Positions 52,241 through 62,893 are shown, numbered from the stretch's first letter. The stretch: DNA of 64,000 nt from Sphaerosporella brunnea (GCA_008704415.1 VXIS01000131.1:55165-119164); one strand, 5' to 3'. Numbers and translations: made by a program. The notes: generated by a model from the letters alone, not told the origin.

Positions 52241-53298
52241 AGGCGAAATGATGGCGTTACTTAAAAATTCCTACGGTATACTAGTCCTATACCCATAAAG
52301 TGTTATCACTACAATTGGACAGTAGCTAACACACCGTCGAGAGTTCAGCTCCTTCCCCTCCGCTACGCGCCCCTCCCTTCCCGCGGGGCCCCACTAGTTG
52401 CTCCGCTGCGGCTCAGTGGCTCCGGAATTTTTAGGTAGCACACAATGGTGTGGGTGTACAAGGTCACAAAATGCAGGTACAGGGGGGTTCCCCGCTGTGA
52501 CCCCTGACTGGGTCCCCCTGACCTGCATAAGTGATTTATTATCCCTGTTGGGGGATTATCTTGTGCATATGCAGGGTGTGCATGCATGTGCAGCATGCAT
52601 CACACCCCGGACCTTGCTTGATGACTGCATAATACAGGTCATACGAGTAGGGGTCTCTCCCTTAATCGGGTGATAACTCAATCCTGAGGCCATAGAAAGA
52701 CTGTCTAATTGATTAGCGATACGAGAAATGACTCACTCCGTGAGTCATGCACTATATTAGGAATTAAAGGAAAATCGCGTAACCGGTTTATTCCGCACGG
52801 ATTTCTATTCATCCGTCTCCCTAGAGACAGACTGTGAGTATATAGAGGGCAGTTTATCACCGCTGAAGAGTTGTAGCATCACAACGAAACATTCCTACAC
52901 AGAGCATCAGTGTAGAACGCCTGGTTTCAACGATAAACAACTCTTCATCTTTTTCCGACTTCGATTTTTATCACTCCCCCTCGCTTCGCTCGGGGTTGTA
53001 GCCTATATGATATAATACCACTGTTCCATTGGCCTTCTATGCAGCGTCGGAAAGCTCAACATTTAACATTTTGAACGACAGAACAATGCGTCCTTCTGTC
53101 GTGCGCTACCCGTGTGTAATATAATCCCGGGCCAATATTTTATAGCTGTAATAGAATAGGGGGGAGAGAGCGGTAGAACACCCGATGTCGTGTTATGGCG
53201 CAGTTATTGAATGTTGTGTGCCAGTAATTCAAAGTTGTGTCGCAGTCATTGAAATTCCTTTTGAAGCCTGGCCGATGGCGTAGAACCCCGGGAAACGC

Positions 53299-53305
53299 TA
53301 TAAAG
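53299..53305 (+). promoter_or_regulatory. TATA box for the 53441 gene
   Basis: TATAAAG lies 142 bases upstream of the ATG at 53441, followed by a CACCACCAC-rich leader. Confidence 0.4.
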
Positions 53306-53440
53306 CAAGCGTTCACCACCACCACCACCACAACCGACCTGCGCCTCCACAACGACCGAGCTGCAAACACCATCCAAACACCTACGTTCAACCGATCTGC
53401 AAACACCATCCAAACACCTACGTTCGATCACTGCTACACC

Positions 53441-54376
53441 ATGCCTGAAGCTTCCCGTTTGCCCTACAAGGTGCACGACCACATCTACGCCACATCAAAC
53501 CTGGAAGCCCGTTGGGGTTTGATTAAGTCACATTTTACATACTGCCAGGAGCCGCGGCGATGCGCCGTCACGTGGGCCAACGAGCACCACAACTCAACCA
53601 TTTCGGAGACAGACCGAATCTGGGTGCAACGTGCCTTGTTGCTGCACCGCGGTATCTACAGCCTTCTATCAAGGTTGGCACGTAGCAAGTGGAATCTCGC
53701 GGCGACCCGCTTTGTGCTCAACATCCTCCGCGAGCAGCAGCCGCGGCCGAGAATCGAAGATTGCTGGTACCACGAGAAGTGATAAGCTAACGCGCATGGT
53801 AGGAACAACGACCTCGGTGTCCGCGGTGCGGGCGGCCTCACCCACCGGCCACAGTTTTTGCTGGAGTGTTTTGATCCCCGCTTAATCGCGGCTGCGACTG
53901 GAGATGTGGAAACTCTGCGTTTGTTGGTGGAATACGACCCGCAGTGGCAACCACGCGTTGCCAACTGCAAGGTGCAGCTCAGTCCCAATCGTATCCACTG
54001 ATGCCAACAGCGCGGGTTCTGTGCGCCTGTAGGCGTGTTTCATTCATTCGGACCCCTTCACACTGCGGTATTCTACGCCCAGCCTGAGACTCTGAGCCTC
54101 CTTCTCGAGCGTCTGGAAAACAACCTCACAGCCGATGGCTGTTGCCCGGGGTGCGGTCGGAAAGATTGCGGCCCAGGTGATGGCCACAAACGCATTACTG
54201 CCGTGAATGACCTGGCGTGTGGGCATTTTTCGCCCGCACATCTGCTCATTGCGGCAGAGGGGATGCAGACAAACACAGCCGCCAACATTGGCTGTTGTGC
54301 TCAGCTGTTGCGTGCCGCTGGTGCATACAATTTGAACTGGAACACCGACAAGTGCCCGTACGCCCAGCAGAACTGA
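53441..54376 (+). CDS. Ankyrin-repeat-like gene in several segments
   Basis: The first segment is ATG 53441 to 53782 (MPEASRLPYKVHDHIYATSN ... LSRLARSKWNLAATRFVLNI). It is helical and ends at a stop that coincides with a GT...GCTAAC...GTAG intron-like stretch near 53768-53803. The next segment reads LTHRPQFLLECFDPRLIAAA and TGDVETLRLLVEYDPQ, the ankyrin helix pattern. The last, 54035-54376, reads GPLHTAVFYAQPETLSLLLE and a Cys-rich CCPGCGRKDCGPGDG part. The 36-nt first intron would be very short and the second junction (near 53970-54032, ending CTGTAG) does not keep phase as I read it. It may therefore be a gene with introns I misplace, or a pseudogene. Ankyrin assignment rests on two repeats. 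Confidence 0.45.
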
Positions 54377-54479
54377 ATCATCAAGAAATGGTCCAAATAT
54401 CTGGATGAGGACGGCAAAAAAACAGCAGCTGGATATCATGACGATGGATGATTATGCACATAGGTGGTCCGTCGCGGGA

Positions 54480-54770
54480 CAGCCGATACAATATACCATT
54501 TAGGGCATGATCGGTTTTTTTTTTTTTTTTTTTTGTGGTCTTCGTCGTCTTGATCGTCGTGGTTGGAGGAGGGGGGCGGAATGGCTTTGTCTGAGATTTG
54601 CTGGAGGAGCTTGAGTGTGTGTTGGGCGAAGATGGAATAGACCCGCTTATTCTTTGGGAGTTCAAGTGTGCAATTGTCTGTAGCGTCATCAACTTTGGTA
54701 ATCTTGTGTGGCCCTTCCCAAACTTCCATGAGCTTCCGGACCTGGCCTTGTCCTAGAGAACCTACTGAAA
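54480..54770 (-). pseudogene. Ty3/gypsy integrase C-terminal fragment (third family)
   Basis: The minus frame reads RKLMEVWEGPHKITKVDDAT, DNCTLELPKNKRVYSIFAQH and TLKLL. This is the SH3-like tail of gypsy integrases (a G-P-x-K-I-x-K-V ... L-P ... F-H-V pattern). The adjoining tail is interrupted by a run of about 18 Ts near 54517. Nothing else of the element is present. Confidence 0.65.
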
Positions 54771-55133
54771 ACCGTGATATTGCGAAGGATGGACAGAGAA
54801 GGAGCGGAGCCAACGGTAGTGGGAGAACTCTGCTCACTAGACTAACCCCCGCGCACCACCACCCACCAGCTCCGTCGCTCGTCACTGTCCGTCACTCGGC
54901 CTAACGGCTTCCGCCTGCGCACAATATTGACACAAAGGAAGAAGCTCTACATGATAAGTGCTGCTTTAAATTCGACAATGTGAAGGAGCAGGCATCGGAC
55001 AACTGTCATTCTCCCATCTCCCATAATTGTGATCAAAGGGTCGAATTCTTTCGATGAAATTCATGTGATACTTGATCCACCTAGCTACAGGACACCCTGG
55101 TTCTTCGCCATTGGCCAAAAACCGCATGTCTTG

Positions 55134-55363
55134 TGTTGAAAGGAGTCTTTGGACAGAAATCAAGCGTGAGATGAATGATGATGAGGGGTGAAGGTAAATT
55201 GTGTAATTGTGCTCTAAGAGGCTAATCAACGCGTATATATACCCATTCCAAGGCTCACGAGATATCACTCAGTTCTCCATGACAGCATGTCACTCCTCAA
55301 GTCACTGACTCTCACTTGTCCTTATCCATGCCTTAACCATGCCTAGAAAGCCAGTTTTCAACA
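55134..55363 (-). repeat. 3' LTR of the minus-strand copia
   Basis: Minus strand: TGTTGAAAACTGG at 55363 to CTCCTTTCAACA at 55134, TG...CA with a TGTTGAAA/TTTCAACA inverted terminus. It contains TATATATA. AAGAGGGGGGAG abuts its 5' side, a good polypurine tract. Confidence 0.82.
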
Positions 55364-55395
55364 CTCCCCCCTCTTTCTAGGCACTGTCCAAACGT

Positions 55396-56029
55396 CTAAG
55401 CTTCGATTTCGTGGAGTCCAAGCTTTTCGGTGAGGGCTTGGTGCCGAGCGACTGAAAGGGCCTTGGTCAGGAGGTCTGCGACGTTGTCTTCGGAAGCGAT
55501 GTAGTCGAATCTGATGTGTCCTTTCGACTGCTCATCCCAGGCATGATGAAACTTGATGTCTATATGCTTTGTCTTTGCTTCGAGGACTCTGGTGGCGATC
55601 AGCTTCAGCGCTCCTTGGTTGTTACAGTTTATCAGCATGGTGTAGTCCGTCGATCCTCGGATTTCGCTGCGTAGCCTCCTAGCCAGAGCGCTTCTCGAGC
55701 TGCATCCAACCAGGCAATGTACTCGGCTTCCAACGTTCATACAGCGGTGACAGTCTGTGACTTTGCTTGCCAGGGTATTGTCCCCTTATTCATCTGGAAT
55801 ACGTATCCTGCTATCGATTTCCTGCTTCCGGTGCTTCCAGCCCAGTCGCAGTCTGGGAAGCCGACTGCGTGCGTATTTGGCTCTTGAACCAGGCTCGGGA
55901 GGTGGGGTCTGTATTTTGAGGTCCGCTCATGATATCGTAAAGCTCATTTCGCGGCTGTCAGATGCATTTGCAGAGGATTCGCGTTATACTTGCTTAAGAC
56001 AGTCACACTGACTGCGATTTTAGGCCAGA
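55396..56029 (-). pseudogene. Copia RNase H domain
   Basis: From right to left: GFPDCDWAGSTGSRKSIAGY, VFQMNKGTIPWQAKSQTVTA, a TGA where Ser is usual, TLEAEYIAWLDAAREA, then CNNQGALKLIATRVLEAKTK, HIDIKFHHAWDEQSKGHIRF and DNVADLLTKALS to a stop at 55396. The catalytic Asp of DCDWA and Glu of LEAEY are kept. One nonsense codon and one shift (near 55.68 kb) are visible. Confidence 0.85.
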
Positions 56030-56037
56030 TCCCCAAA
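56030..56037 (+). repeat. Left 8-bp target duplication of the hAT (TCCCCAAA)
   Basis: Identical to 58909-58916. It lies directly next to the terminal repeat at 56038. Confidence 0.9.
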
Positions 56038-58908
56038 TAGTGATGGACACGAGCCGGCTCCAATCAATCCGCCAAGCTCGGCTCGCGCTGGTTTGGGTCG
56101 TAGAGGCGGAGGCTCGTGCTTAAGGCCGAGCTGGGGGTTAGCTCGAGCTGCAGCTCAAGCTGTGCACGCTTTGCACGCGGTTCCGATATCTTTGGGTACC
56201 CGCAGTTCATTACTATCTAAATACCTAAGGCTACCTAGAGGTCCTCGCCATCGGCATCATTCTCGCTGTCTAATAGGGACTCCTGATGAGCATCTGCAAA
56301 CAGGTCCGGCACATCCTCTCCGCTGTCAATTTCACCCGCATCCTCCTTGCGCAATCTTTCCCGCTCCTAGTGCTCCAAATCATCCTGAGCCAGCCAGCTT
56401 TTGAGCAGCAAGCAAGCGCTGCTTGACGTCTCCAAAAGCCTGTCCCACTTTTTTGTAATGAGGTCCCCCGCTTGGGAACAATGGCACTCGGCTGAACCAC
56501 TTGTGGCTGGTATGGAGAGATAGTCGCGCGCCATTCTGGCAAGCGTTGGAAAGCGGTGACTATTCGTTTTCCCCCACCCCACCAGGTCAACCTCATGTGC
56601 TTCTGCTGGGTCAGCAATGTGGCGGGCAAATTTGGCCCCGTTTGTATCAGTGGCTGCTGGTGGCGCGAAAATAAAGTCCAGGTCTTTGTCTAAAGGATTA
56701 TTTTGAGCTTGCGAAGCTGCTGGACCATCCTCAGTAAAAAGTACGAAATTTAAGTTGTTTGCTTGCCATACGGTTTGACACAGCAACCTTGCGTTAGAAA
56801 TCCACGCTGCCTGCCACCCCATTTGTTTAAATCTGTTGCACTTGCAGCGCGGGTTGAGAATTAAGGCAATGCGCTATGCTGTAAAATCCTCGGTATTGGT
56901 CCAGTACCTTTTTGACAAATTCCAGCTTTCAAACAGTGCAGTGGTGACGCCAGAATCGGGGAATTTTTGACGCTCTTTTGCATGCTACTGTGCGAGACAC
57001 TTCAACAGCACAGCATGATAAGGTAGCTTCAGATACAATGTTGGATACGGGGAGCCACTCAACCGTGTAGTGGCTGAGACGAAGCATTCCAAGATATCCT
57101 TTAGCTGCTTGAGCACAGTCCAGTCACCATTGGAGAGTGAAAGCAGGTCAAGTTTCTTCTGGCTATGGAGCAACTTGCTAATAGTAGGGCGAAGATCGAG
57201 CATCCGTTCCCGCATCTTCAATGTAGAGTTCCAACAGACTTTCATATCTAAAATGGGGCTTCTGAACGGGATTTTCGTAGCCTCGCACTGCAGTTCCAAC
57301 GCCTCGCAAAGAAGATTAGAAGCTCGGATCGTGGAAAATATCCATCGACAGGTTTGTAAGACCGCCGCAGGGCCTCTGGTATCTTCCGCATCCACGTGTA
57401 CTTCATCCAACCACGAATATTGAGCCATAGTCTTCTCCGTCTCCTGTGCATCGGCCTTGAGCTCACGGAGCAGTCGCTGAGCCGCAAGAATGATGATGTG
57501 TACTCTTCTGCGAACCTGCATGAGCGAGCGCTTTTGCTTTGGATTAAGGCACTCGATCGCCGCAAACATAGCATCGTTGACGGTTGCATTGTCTGTAGTC
57601 ATACAGCGAACGTGATCCTGGATTTCTCATTCCACAAGGGTATTAAACAGGATGCATACTCGATTTCTTGCCGTGTGGAAGCCACGCAGCTGTTTCAATC
57701 CGGTAGCAAGGCTGTGGATAATGTAATCTTCATCCATCCAGTGTCAGGTAATTCCTGAACACGCCTTCTTGTTCGAGGATGTCCAGGCATCGAGTGTAAG
57801 GTTGATTCTCCAGCCAGATGCGGCGTAGTTTTTCAATTGTTGCCGTAGAACGGGCTTCAGCTTGTCCTGTAGCTCGAAAATATCATGTTGTATTGTACAA
57901 CGCTCAATCAATGGTGCCACAGAATTCAGGTACATGATGAGATTCCAGAAGGCAGCGGATTCAACCAAGTAGAATGACGACTTTGTTTCAACAATAAATG
58001 CGGCAAGAAGCTCGCGATACCACTTTTCAGAACAGTGCTCCCCCAGTGAACGATCCCCCGCATTTTGTGTGGCCTTCATCCAAGGAGAGGTAGTCGGGAT
58101 GGACCTCTTTCGGTTACTGTGGTACTGTGCAGCCAAACGTTGAAAAAGCTTTTTCTCTGCCGCATCATCTGTCGGAAGCTTTTTATGCTGCGTCTTTATG
58201 TGCCGCCTGTTGAACATCGACGTTGTGGTCATGCTTGCCGCAAACAGGCTCCAAACCTTGGTACAGTGACAACAGCGGACGATATGGTACTCTTTCGCGA
58301 CTTTTTTGCTCGGGGTTGCACGCTTTCTCTTTCTGCTACCGCCCACCGGTGTAGCAATCACTTCAGCATCAGGCTCACTCCCTGTAGCCCCATCACGCTT
58401 CAAGTCCATGGCGGGTCTGGGATATTCAGTCGGGTCGGCAATCTTCCTAATCACTAGACGACGTGAGTACACATCACACTTCTTGCTCCACTTGCTGAGA
58501 CCTGAAAGTGTTCGCTCTCCTGCTTTCTCGTGATGTTTGTCTGCCACCCGCTGTTTCTCTGGAGCTTCTTAAACTTTATCGCGCTTTGGGTGTACCCCTG
58601 TTTCCCGACAACTTTTTAAAGTATGCAGCTCGCTTATTTGGAGGCAGTGAATCCGTCGTTGCGCGCGGCATCGTTTGGTTTTGGTTGGTGGTGGGTAGTG
58701 CACTCGCGCGAGGTTGGGTGTTATGTGGCATGGGGGGGTTCACGGTGGGCGACAGCACAGCAAAAAGTGACGGATGTTTTTACGATTTTAAACTTTAAAT
58801 TCTACCTCAAGCTTGATCCAGCTTGAGCCGAACCTCCACCCTCAACTCGAGGCCGGATCGGCTCGTCGAGGTTAACGCTCGGCTCGGCTTGGCTCGTGTC
58901 CATCACCA
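56038..58908 (-). mobile_element. Full-length hAT family-1 transposon (2871 bp)
   Basis: The terminal inverted repeats are 18 bp: TAGTGATGGACACGAGCC at the left (56038-56055) and TGGTGATGGACACGAGCC for the right end read inward (58891-58908), with one mismatch. The exact 8-bp duplication TCCCCAAA flanks it. Both subterminal regions are rich in GGCTCG/CGAGCC. It contains one long transposase frame on the minus strand. It sits inside the copia RT-RNase H region: removing it with one TCCCCAAA copy rejoins copia sequence. Relics of the same family are at 15122 and 37415-37432. Confidence 0.95.
56235..58409 (-). pseudogene. hAT transposase, single frame with five nonsense codons
   Basis: The first ATG in frame is at 58409 (MDLKRDGATGSEPDAEVIAT) and the terminal TAG is at 56235-56237, giving 724 codons, a usual hAT size. 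There is an SRKRKR nuclear-type signal near residue 25, then a BED zinc finger (C46-x2-C49, H70-x4-H75). RINLTLDAWTSSN carries the first catalytic Asp. MTTDNATVNDAM carries the second Asp region. The C-terminus FPTLARMARDYLSIPATSGS, AGDLITKKWDRLLE and CLLLKSWLAQDD is the dimerisation domain. Internal stops are TGA 57744-57746, TGA 57627-57629, TAG 56985-56987, TAG 56874-56876 and TAG 56367-56369. No frameshift separates them. The frame is also open upstream to 58568, without an ATG. Confidence 0.9.
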
Positions 58909-58916
58909 TCCCCAAA
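58909..58916 (+). repeat. Right 8-bp target duplication of the hAT (TCCCCAAA)
   Basis: Identical to 56030-56037. Confidence 0.9.
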
Positions 58917-59794
58917 GCAGCATACATTAGCGATCCTGTCATTGACTGATAGAGAGTCCGGTTTGACAGCTTGTCATCGAATAGAGGATTGTCAAGATCG
59001 ACGTTGACGTCCATCGGTGAGCAGGTTTCTTTTGCGCTTTGGAGTCTGGATCTCTGAATGATTGATTGTATGTAAGCAGTTGGGCTTAAACAGATGCTTG
59101 AGTCATTTCGGTTGATTTCTAGGTCCAGGAATCTCTGGACTTGGCCTAAGTTGGTCATTTTGTATTCGTCATTCAATCGATGTTTCGCTTTGTCTCCTCC
59201 GTCCTTTTTGACGTCGAAGATGAGAATGTCATCTACGTATAGGACCAGAAGAGCCTCATCTTTGATATAAAAGTTTGGATCTGCGGTGGATTCACTGAAA
59301 CCAAGCGATAGCAGGAACTGGTTGATGTTGTCGTACCAGAGCTTTGAAGCTTGCTTGAGACTGTAAAGAGCTTTTCTTAGTCGTATAATGGACCCTGACG
59401 ACAAGCTTGATAACCACGTATTGACTTCTTCTATGCCTTTCGGTAAGGTCATGTAGACGTTTGCGTTGTCAATTTTAGGGTTGAGGAAAGCCAATTTGCC
59501 GTCCATATGGTCGATTCGCCGGCCTGTCTAAGTGCTGATGGCCAATAGCATGCGCAAGATTGAAAGGTTTTAACCGGAAGCGTAGGTTTTGTTGAAATCG
59601 ATACCTTTGACCTGCTCGTACCCCTTGATTACTAGTCTGGCATTGAATTTCGTGGTCCATTCGGGATTGAATTTTGTTTGAAAGACCCATCTGCTTCCGA
59701 TTGCCTTTGAGGTCGCAACCAAAGATTGATTGTTTTTGGGTCTGTCGAAGTCATAGGTAAGGTTTCCTAGTAGCGACTTCCATTTCTCCTTCAT
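58917..59794 (-). pseudogene. Copia reverse transcriptase
   Basis: Minus strand, from right: MKEKWKSLLGNLTYDFDRPK, AIGSRWVFQTKFNPEWTTKF, ARLVIKGYEQVKGIDFNKTY; two in-frame stops near 59.57 and 59.53 kb; HMDGKLAFLNPKI, RLRKALYSLKQASKLWYDNI and the catalytic LYVDDILIF near 59.23 kb, continuing to GSLMYAALG where the hAT begins. The motif order is that of the RVT_2 family. Confidence 0.88.
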
Positions 59795-60145
59795 AGTGTT
59801 AATTCAAAAGGCTTTGCAAGAGTAAGCCATGGCTTCTTTAAGCGACATAGGGTCTGGCTCCTTGAGAGGGAAAATCGCATCAGTATAGTCACTCCCCCTT
59901 GATTTGCCTTCTGAACTCTGATAGCATTCACCGTTGGTCGCAAAGTCTGATCATTGCTCTTGTAGGTCAATTCGTCGTTGCTGTCGTCATCAGGCAGAAA
60001 TTCAACGTCGTCGTCTTCCGCTTGGTTTTTGATTTGGCATCCAATTCAGGGTTTCATTGAAAACGTCGTTTGAGCTGTCGACAGCTCCTCTGTTTAGACC
60101 ACGGTCGAAGTCCCATAACTGCCAGATTTTGGTAGTATCTTGGAC
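59795..60145 (-). other. Copia linker between integrase and RT
   Basis: A low-complexity acidic stretch on the minus strand with several stops. It is the usual variable linker; nothing else is seen. Confidence 0.45.
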
Positions 60146-60959
60146 CTAGCCGAGCATCACGCAGGGTTGCGATTGTATTTCAAACTTCTTGTCGCTTTGC
60201 TGCTCTTTTGGAATGTGTTTGTAGGCGATGCATCCAAAGCGCCCAATATGGTTCAGTTTTGGCTTTTTCCCATACAGCTTTTTGTATGGTGTCATATGAC
60301 TGCAGGCCGCCGTTGGGGTCCGCCGGTGGAGATATACTGCCATTCTGACAGCTTCAGTCCAGAATTGCATAGGAATCTTAGCATCGATCAGCATGCAGCG
60401 AGCCTTGGTATTGATGGTCTGAATCATCCTTTCGGTGACGCCTTTTTTATGCTGGGTGAAGGGAGGAGCAAGCTCGTATTGGATCCCCGAGTCTGTCAGA
60501 ATCTTCTGGAATTCGGCGTTGTTGTATGCACCGGTGGCCTTATCGCAGCGCAAACGTTTGATCTAGTGACCCATGGTTCTCAATCACTGCTCTGAAGACC
60601 TTACACTTTGAGATGATTTTGGAGGCGCCTTTTGCGACGAACAAACAGACTTTGGTATGTCTTGAAAAGTCGTGGATGTAGACAATATAGGCGCCTCCGA
60701 TGCTAGTCTTTAGTGGTCCACATAGGTCCGAGTAGATGGTTTCGTATGGTTTCGTCAATCTTGTCTGCTTCAATCTTGAAAATTTCTGCGTATGCTTTCC
60801 CGTTATGCAGACTTTGCAATTCGTACTTAGATTCAGCATTGATATGCAAGGAAGCTTCTTTATCGAAGCCGCATTCAGATGAGCAAGTCGGCGATGCCAT
60901 AGCTCACAGGTGTCCATTCGCTCCGGAGTTCTGGCAACAGTTAGCCGTTTTTGTCCCAT
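60146..60959 (-). pseudogene. Copia integrase (one frameshift)
   Basis: 60540-60959 reads ELWHRRLAHLNAASIKKLPC, CKVCITGKHTQ (the H-H-C-C zinc part), then PYETIYSDLCGPLKTSIGGA with the first catalytic Asp. A shift near 60550 leads to 60146-60553: RCDKATGAYNNAEFQKIL (second Asp), KKGVTERMIQTINTKARCML (Glu) and FWTEAVRMAVYLHRRTP. The order is typical of copia integrase, with both parts close to full length. Confidence 0.88.
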
Positions 60960-61253
60960 TTAGGGACGTTTTTGAGGCATTCGGTGTCATTTTGAACACT
61001 TAGCTTAGTGCTCATCGTACTGGAGCGTAGAAACGCTCTTTTCGTACTAAGGTGCATACTAGAGCTATATAGCTTCTTTCGTTTTTAGAGGTCGTACTGA
61101 AGCTGCATAGCTCTTTTCGTACTGCCTGATTGTAGAGCTGCTTATATGATCTTTTTTGAACTGAAAGCCTAGGAGAATCATACTTTGTTTCAGCTTCATG
61201 CAATTTGTTGGTGGTTTCGTTTGCAGCGTTGGCCTTGTTTCGGTTTCAGGGGG

Positions 61254-61640
61254 TCAAATGAAGCGTTTTGTCTTGTCATGTGGTGACCTCTGTAGCCCCG
61301 ACCTGGTCGTAATATACCTTTCTGCTTGAATTTTGACCTTATAAAGGCCTTCGTCCTCTGTTGCTTTTAGGTCCTTGTGACCGTCCTTCGTAACTATGCA
61401 AGTTTTTTGAAAAAATGTGCACCTGTTTCCAGCCAAATCTAGCTGCGAAACGGATATCAAGCACAGTCACAATTCAGGTACGAATAGACAGTGGAGAATG
61501 CTGTCATTGATGGAGACAAAGCCGGCTTGGTGGACGTTGATTTGGTTACTATCTCCAATCTTGACGACGTAGTCGACAGGCGTCAGGGATGAGAATATGT
61601 CAGGATTGTTGCACATGTCGTGTGAAGCTGTCGTGTCGAT
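61254..61640 (-). pseudogene. Copia protease and GAG-pre-integrase part
   Basis: Minus: TIDTTASHDMCNNPDIFSSL (the protease site; DTTA where DSGA is usual), YVVKIGDSNQINVHQAG, LHCLFVPEL, a stop, then LISVSQLDLAGNRCTFFQKT. Stops precede and split it. Confidence 0.75.
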
Positions 61641-61789
61641 GGTTCAAATGGGGTCGTGTGGTGTTTTCGTCAATATAAGCGCCTCTGACTTCAAGGAAGT
61701 GCAGAGGAAGACAAAGGCTCCGTCACGTTAATGGGCAGTTTTGGAGGCTAGCCGGCTAGGTTCTTTGTTGGAGTGTGCTTTTCTAGGCC

Positions 61790-61920
61790 TCCTCCGGGCA
61801 GCAATGGCTTTCTGCTTGACCCGGCATTTGTAGACTCTATGACCGGATTCACCGCATTAGTGGCACATGGAGTCATCGGTGTCAGACGTATTGTCACGTT
61901 GACGCTTGTTCCTTGACTTG
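61790..61920 (-). pseudogene. Copia gag zinc knuckle with an in-frame stop
   Basis: The minus strand encodes C-H-stop-C-G-E-S-G-H-R-V-Y-K-C, a CX2CX4HX4C knuckle whose third position is TAA (61857-61859). It is preceded by a Lys/Arg/Asp-rich stretch. The gag capsid is not seen beyond about 61990. Confidence 0.75.
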
Positions 61921-61990
61921 TTCAACCAGCATTGATCGGTGTTGTGAGTCGCTCTCTCGCAGACAGACCGCGATTTGTAAACAAAAAATA

Positions 61991-62893
61991 AAATGCAAAG
62001 CTACACCTGCTACCAAGACGTTTTTTGAAACCAGGTATGCATGTGCCCAAACGGAAACACACTACCCCCATTAGTCTTATTCTCCTGATAATATTCCACA
62101 ACCTGTGGGTGCAAAAAGCTTAAGAAGCTGACCTGTGTGCCGGCAAAGTCTGGAATATAATATCGTAAAGCATATAATCGACGAAAAATAATACTTCCGG
62201 AAGGGCAGCGCAATCGAATTCCAAGAGTAGGTATACATAGAAAGCCACCAGTAAAGTTTCCCTGAGGAACGAGGCTGCAAAACCCCAGCAGGCATCTTTC
62301 AAATCCCCATGTACACTAGTTGCAGAGTTAAGGACGATTAACCGTGAGGGCCAACAGCTAAATTGCTCAGGATAGGAGACTTTCTCTTTCAGATCTAAGA
62401 TAGTCTCTGGGAGTGTCTTTGCAATTTTGATGTACAACTTTCAATCGTCAGGCAAACAATGCTGGAAACAGACATCTTGCATCTAAGATAGGGCAGCCAA
62501 CCGCCTCAAAAAAGGAATGAGATGCCGCACTCTGTCTCTGTTGCCAAACAATGAGCTAGGACCTGAATAAACCTCGAGCTTCTTGCCTTCTTCCGGCCGA
62601 CTGAATCCGGAATCCATCCTAGTAACATGTGCACCGTGAATATGTTCACAACTCCGTCTTTGTGCGTCTGGTGTCCCATTCAGCCAGGCGACATTGCCGG
62701 CTGCAGGATTGCCATTGGCGTCTGGAGTGTGTCTCACTCTGTCCTCTTCACCACCGCCTGTACAGCAACAAAAAATAAAAGCCGCGTTCATAACTCGTTG
62801 CCCGAGATTTCCATCGAGAACAAAAGTAGTGATACTCTATCCATTCTTTATAACCAGAGGTTTTCCCAAAGCATCATTGACTCGCACGACTGG
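61991..62893. other. Stretch with unrecognised minus-strand frames
   Basis: 62120-62437 (minus; LPETILDLKEKVSYPEQFSC and FVDYMLYDIIFQTLPAH) and 62483-62791 (minus) are open for about 100 codons each, without a known motif. They may be exons of the gene suggested by 62894-63535, or chance. Confidence 0.25.

Larger units (their letters stand above)
50626..53140 (+). other. Orphan hairpin-rich 2.5-kb region, mitochondrion-like in style
   Basis: Its composition and texture differ from the surroundings: AT-richer, with many short perfect hairpins. Examples are GAGGAG-GCGA-CTCCTC at 52210-52225 (a GNRA-type loop), ATGACTCAC-TCC-GTGAGTCAT at 52728-52748, and GAAGAGTTGT/ACAACTCTTC (52865-52874 and 52937-52946) enclosing CTACAC/GTGTAG. 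Two copies of a 56-base block (50783-50838 and 50935-50990) both end GTACAAAATAACTCAC. GC clusters such as CCCCTCCGCTACGCGCCCCT near 52357 resemble those of fungal mitochondrial DNA. No standard-code gene is present. It could be nuclear mitochondrial DNA, a long gypsy-1 LTR plus flank, or an RNA-derived insertion. I cannot decide. Confidence 0.4.
55134..61990 (-). mobile_element. Ty1/copia element, 5'-truncated, split by a hAT
   Basis: On the minus strand the order is gag zinc knuckle (61.8 kb), protease (61.6 kb), GAG-pre-integrase (61.3 kb), integrase (60.1-60.96 kb), RT (58.9-59.8 kb), RNase H (55.4-56.03 kb) and LTR (55134-55363). This is the copia gene order. The coding sequence is interrupted by the hAT 56038-58908, flanked by TCCCCAAA on both sides. 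No 5' LTR is visible near 62 kb. Stops and shifts occur throughout. Confidence 0.9.

Noticed and set aside
50626..53140. Endogenised mitovirus
   Set aside because: Size and TGA use would fit, but I found no polymerase motif order in any frame; kept only as an unexplained region.
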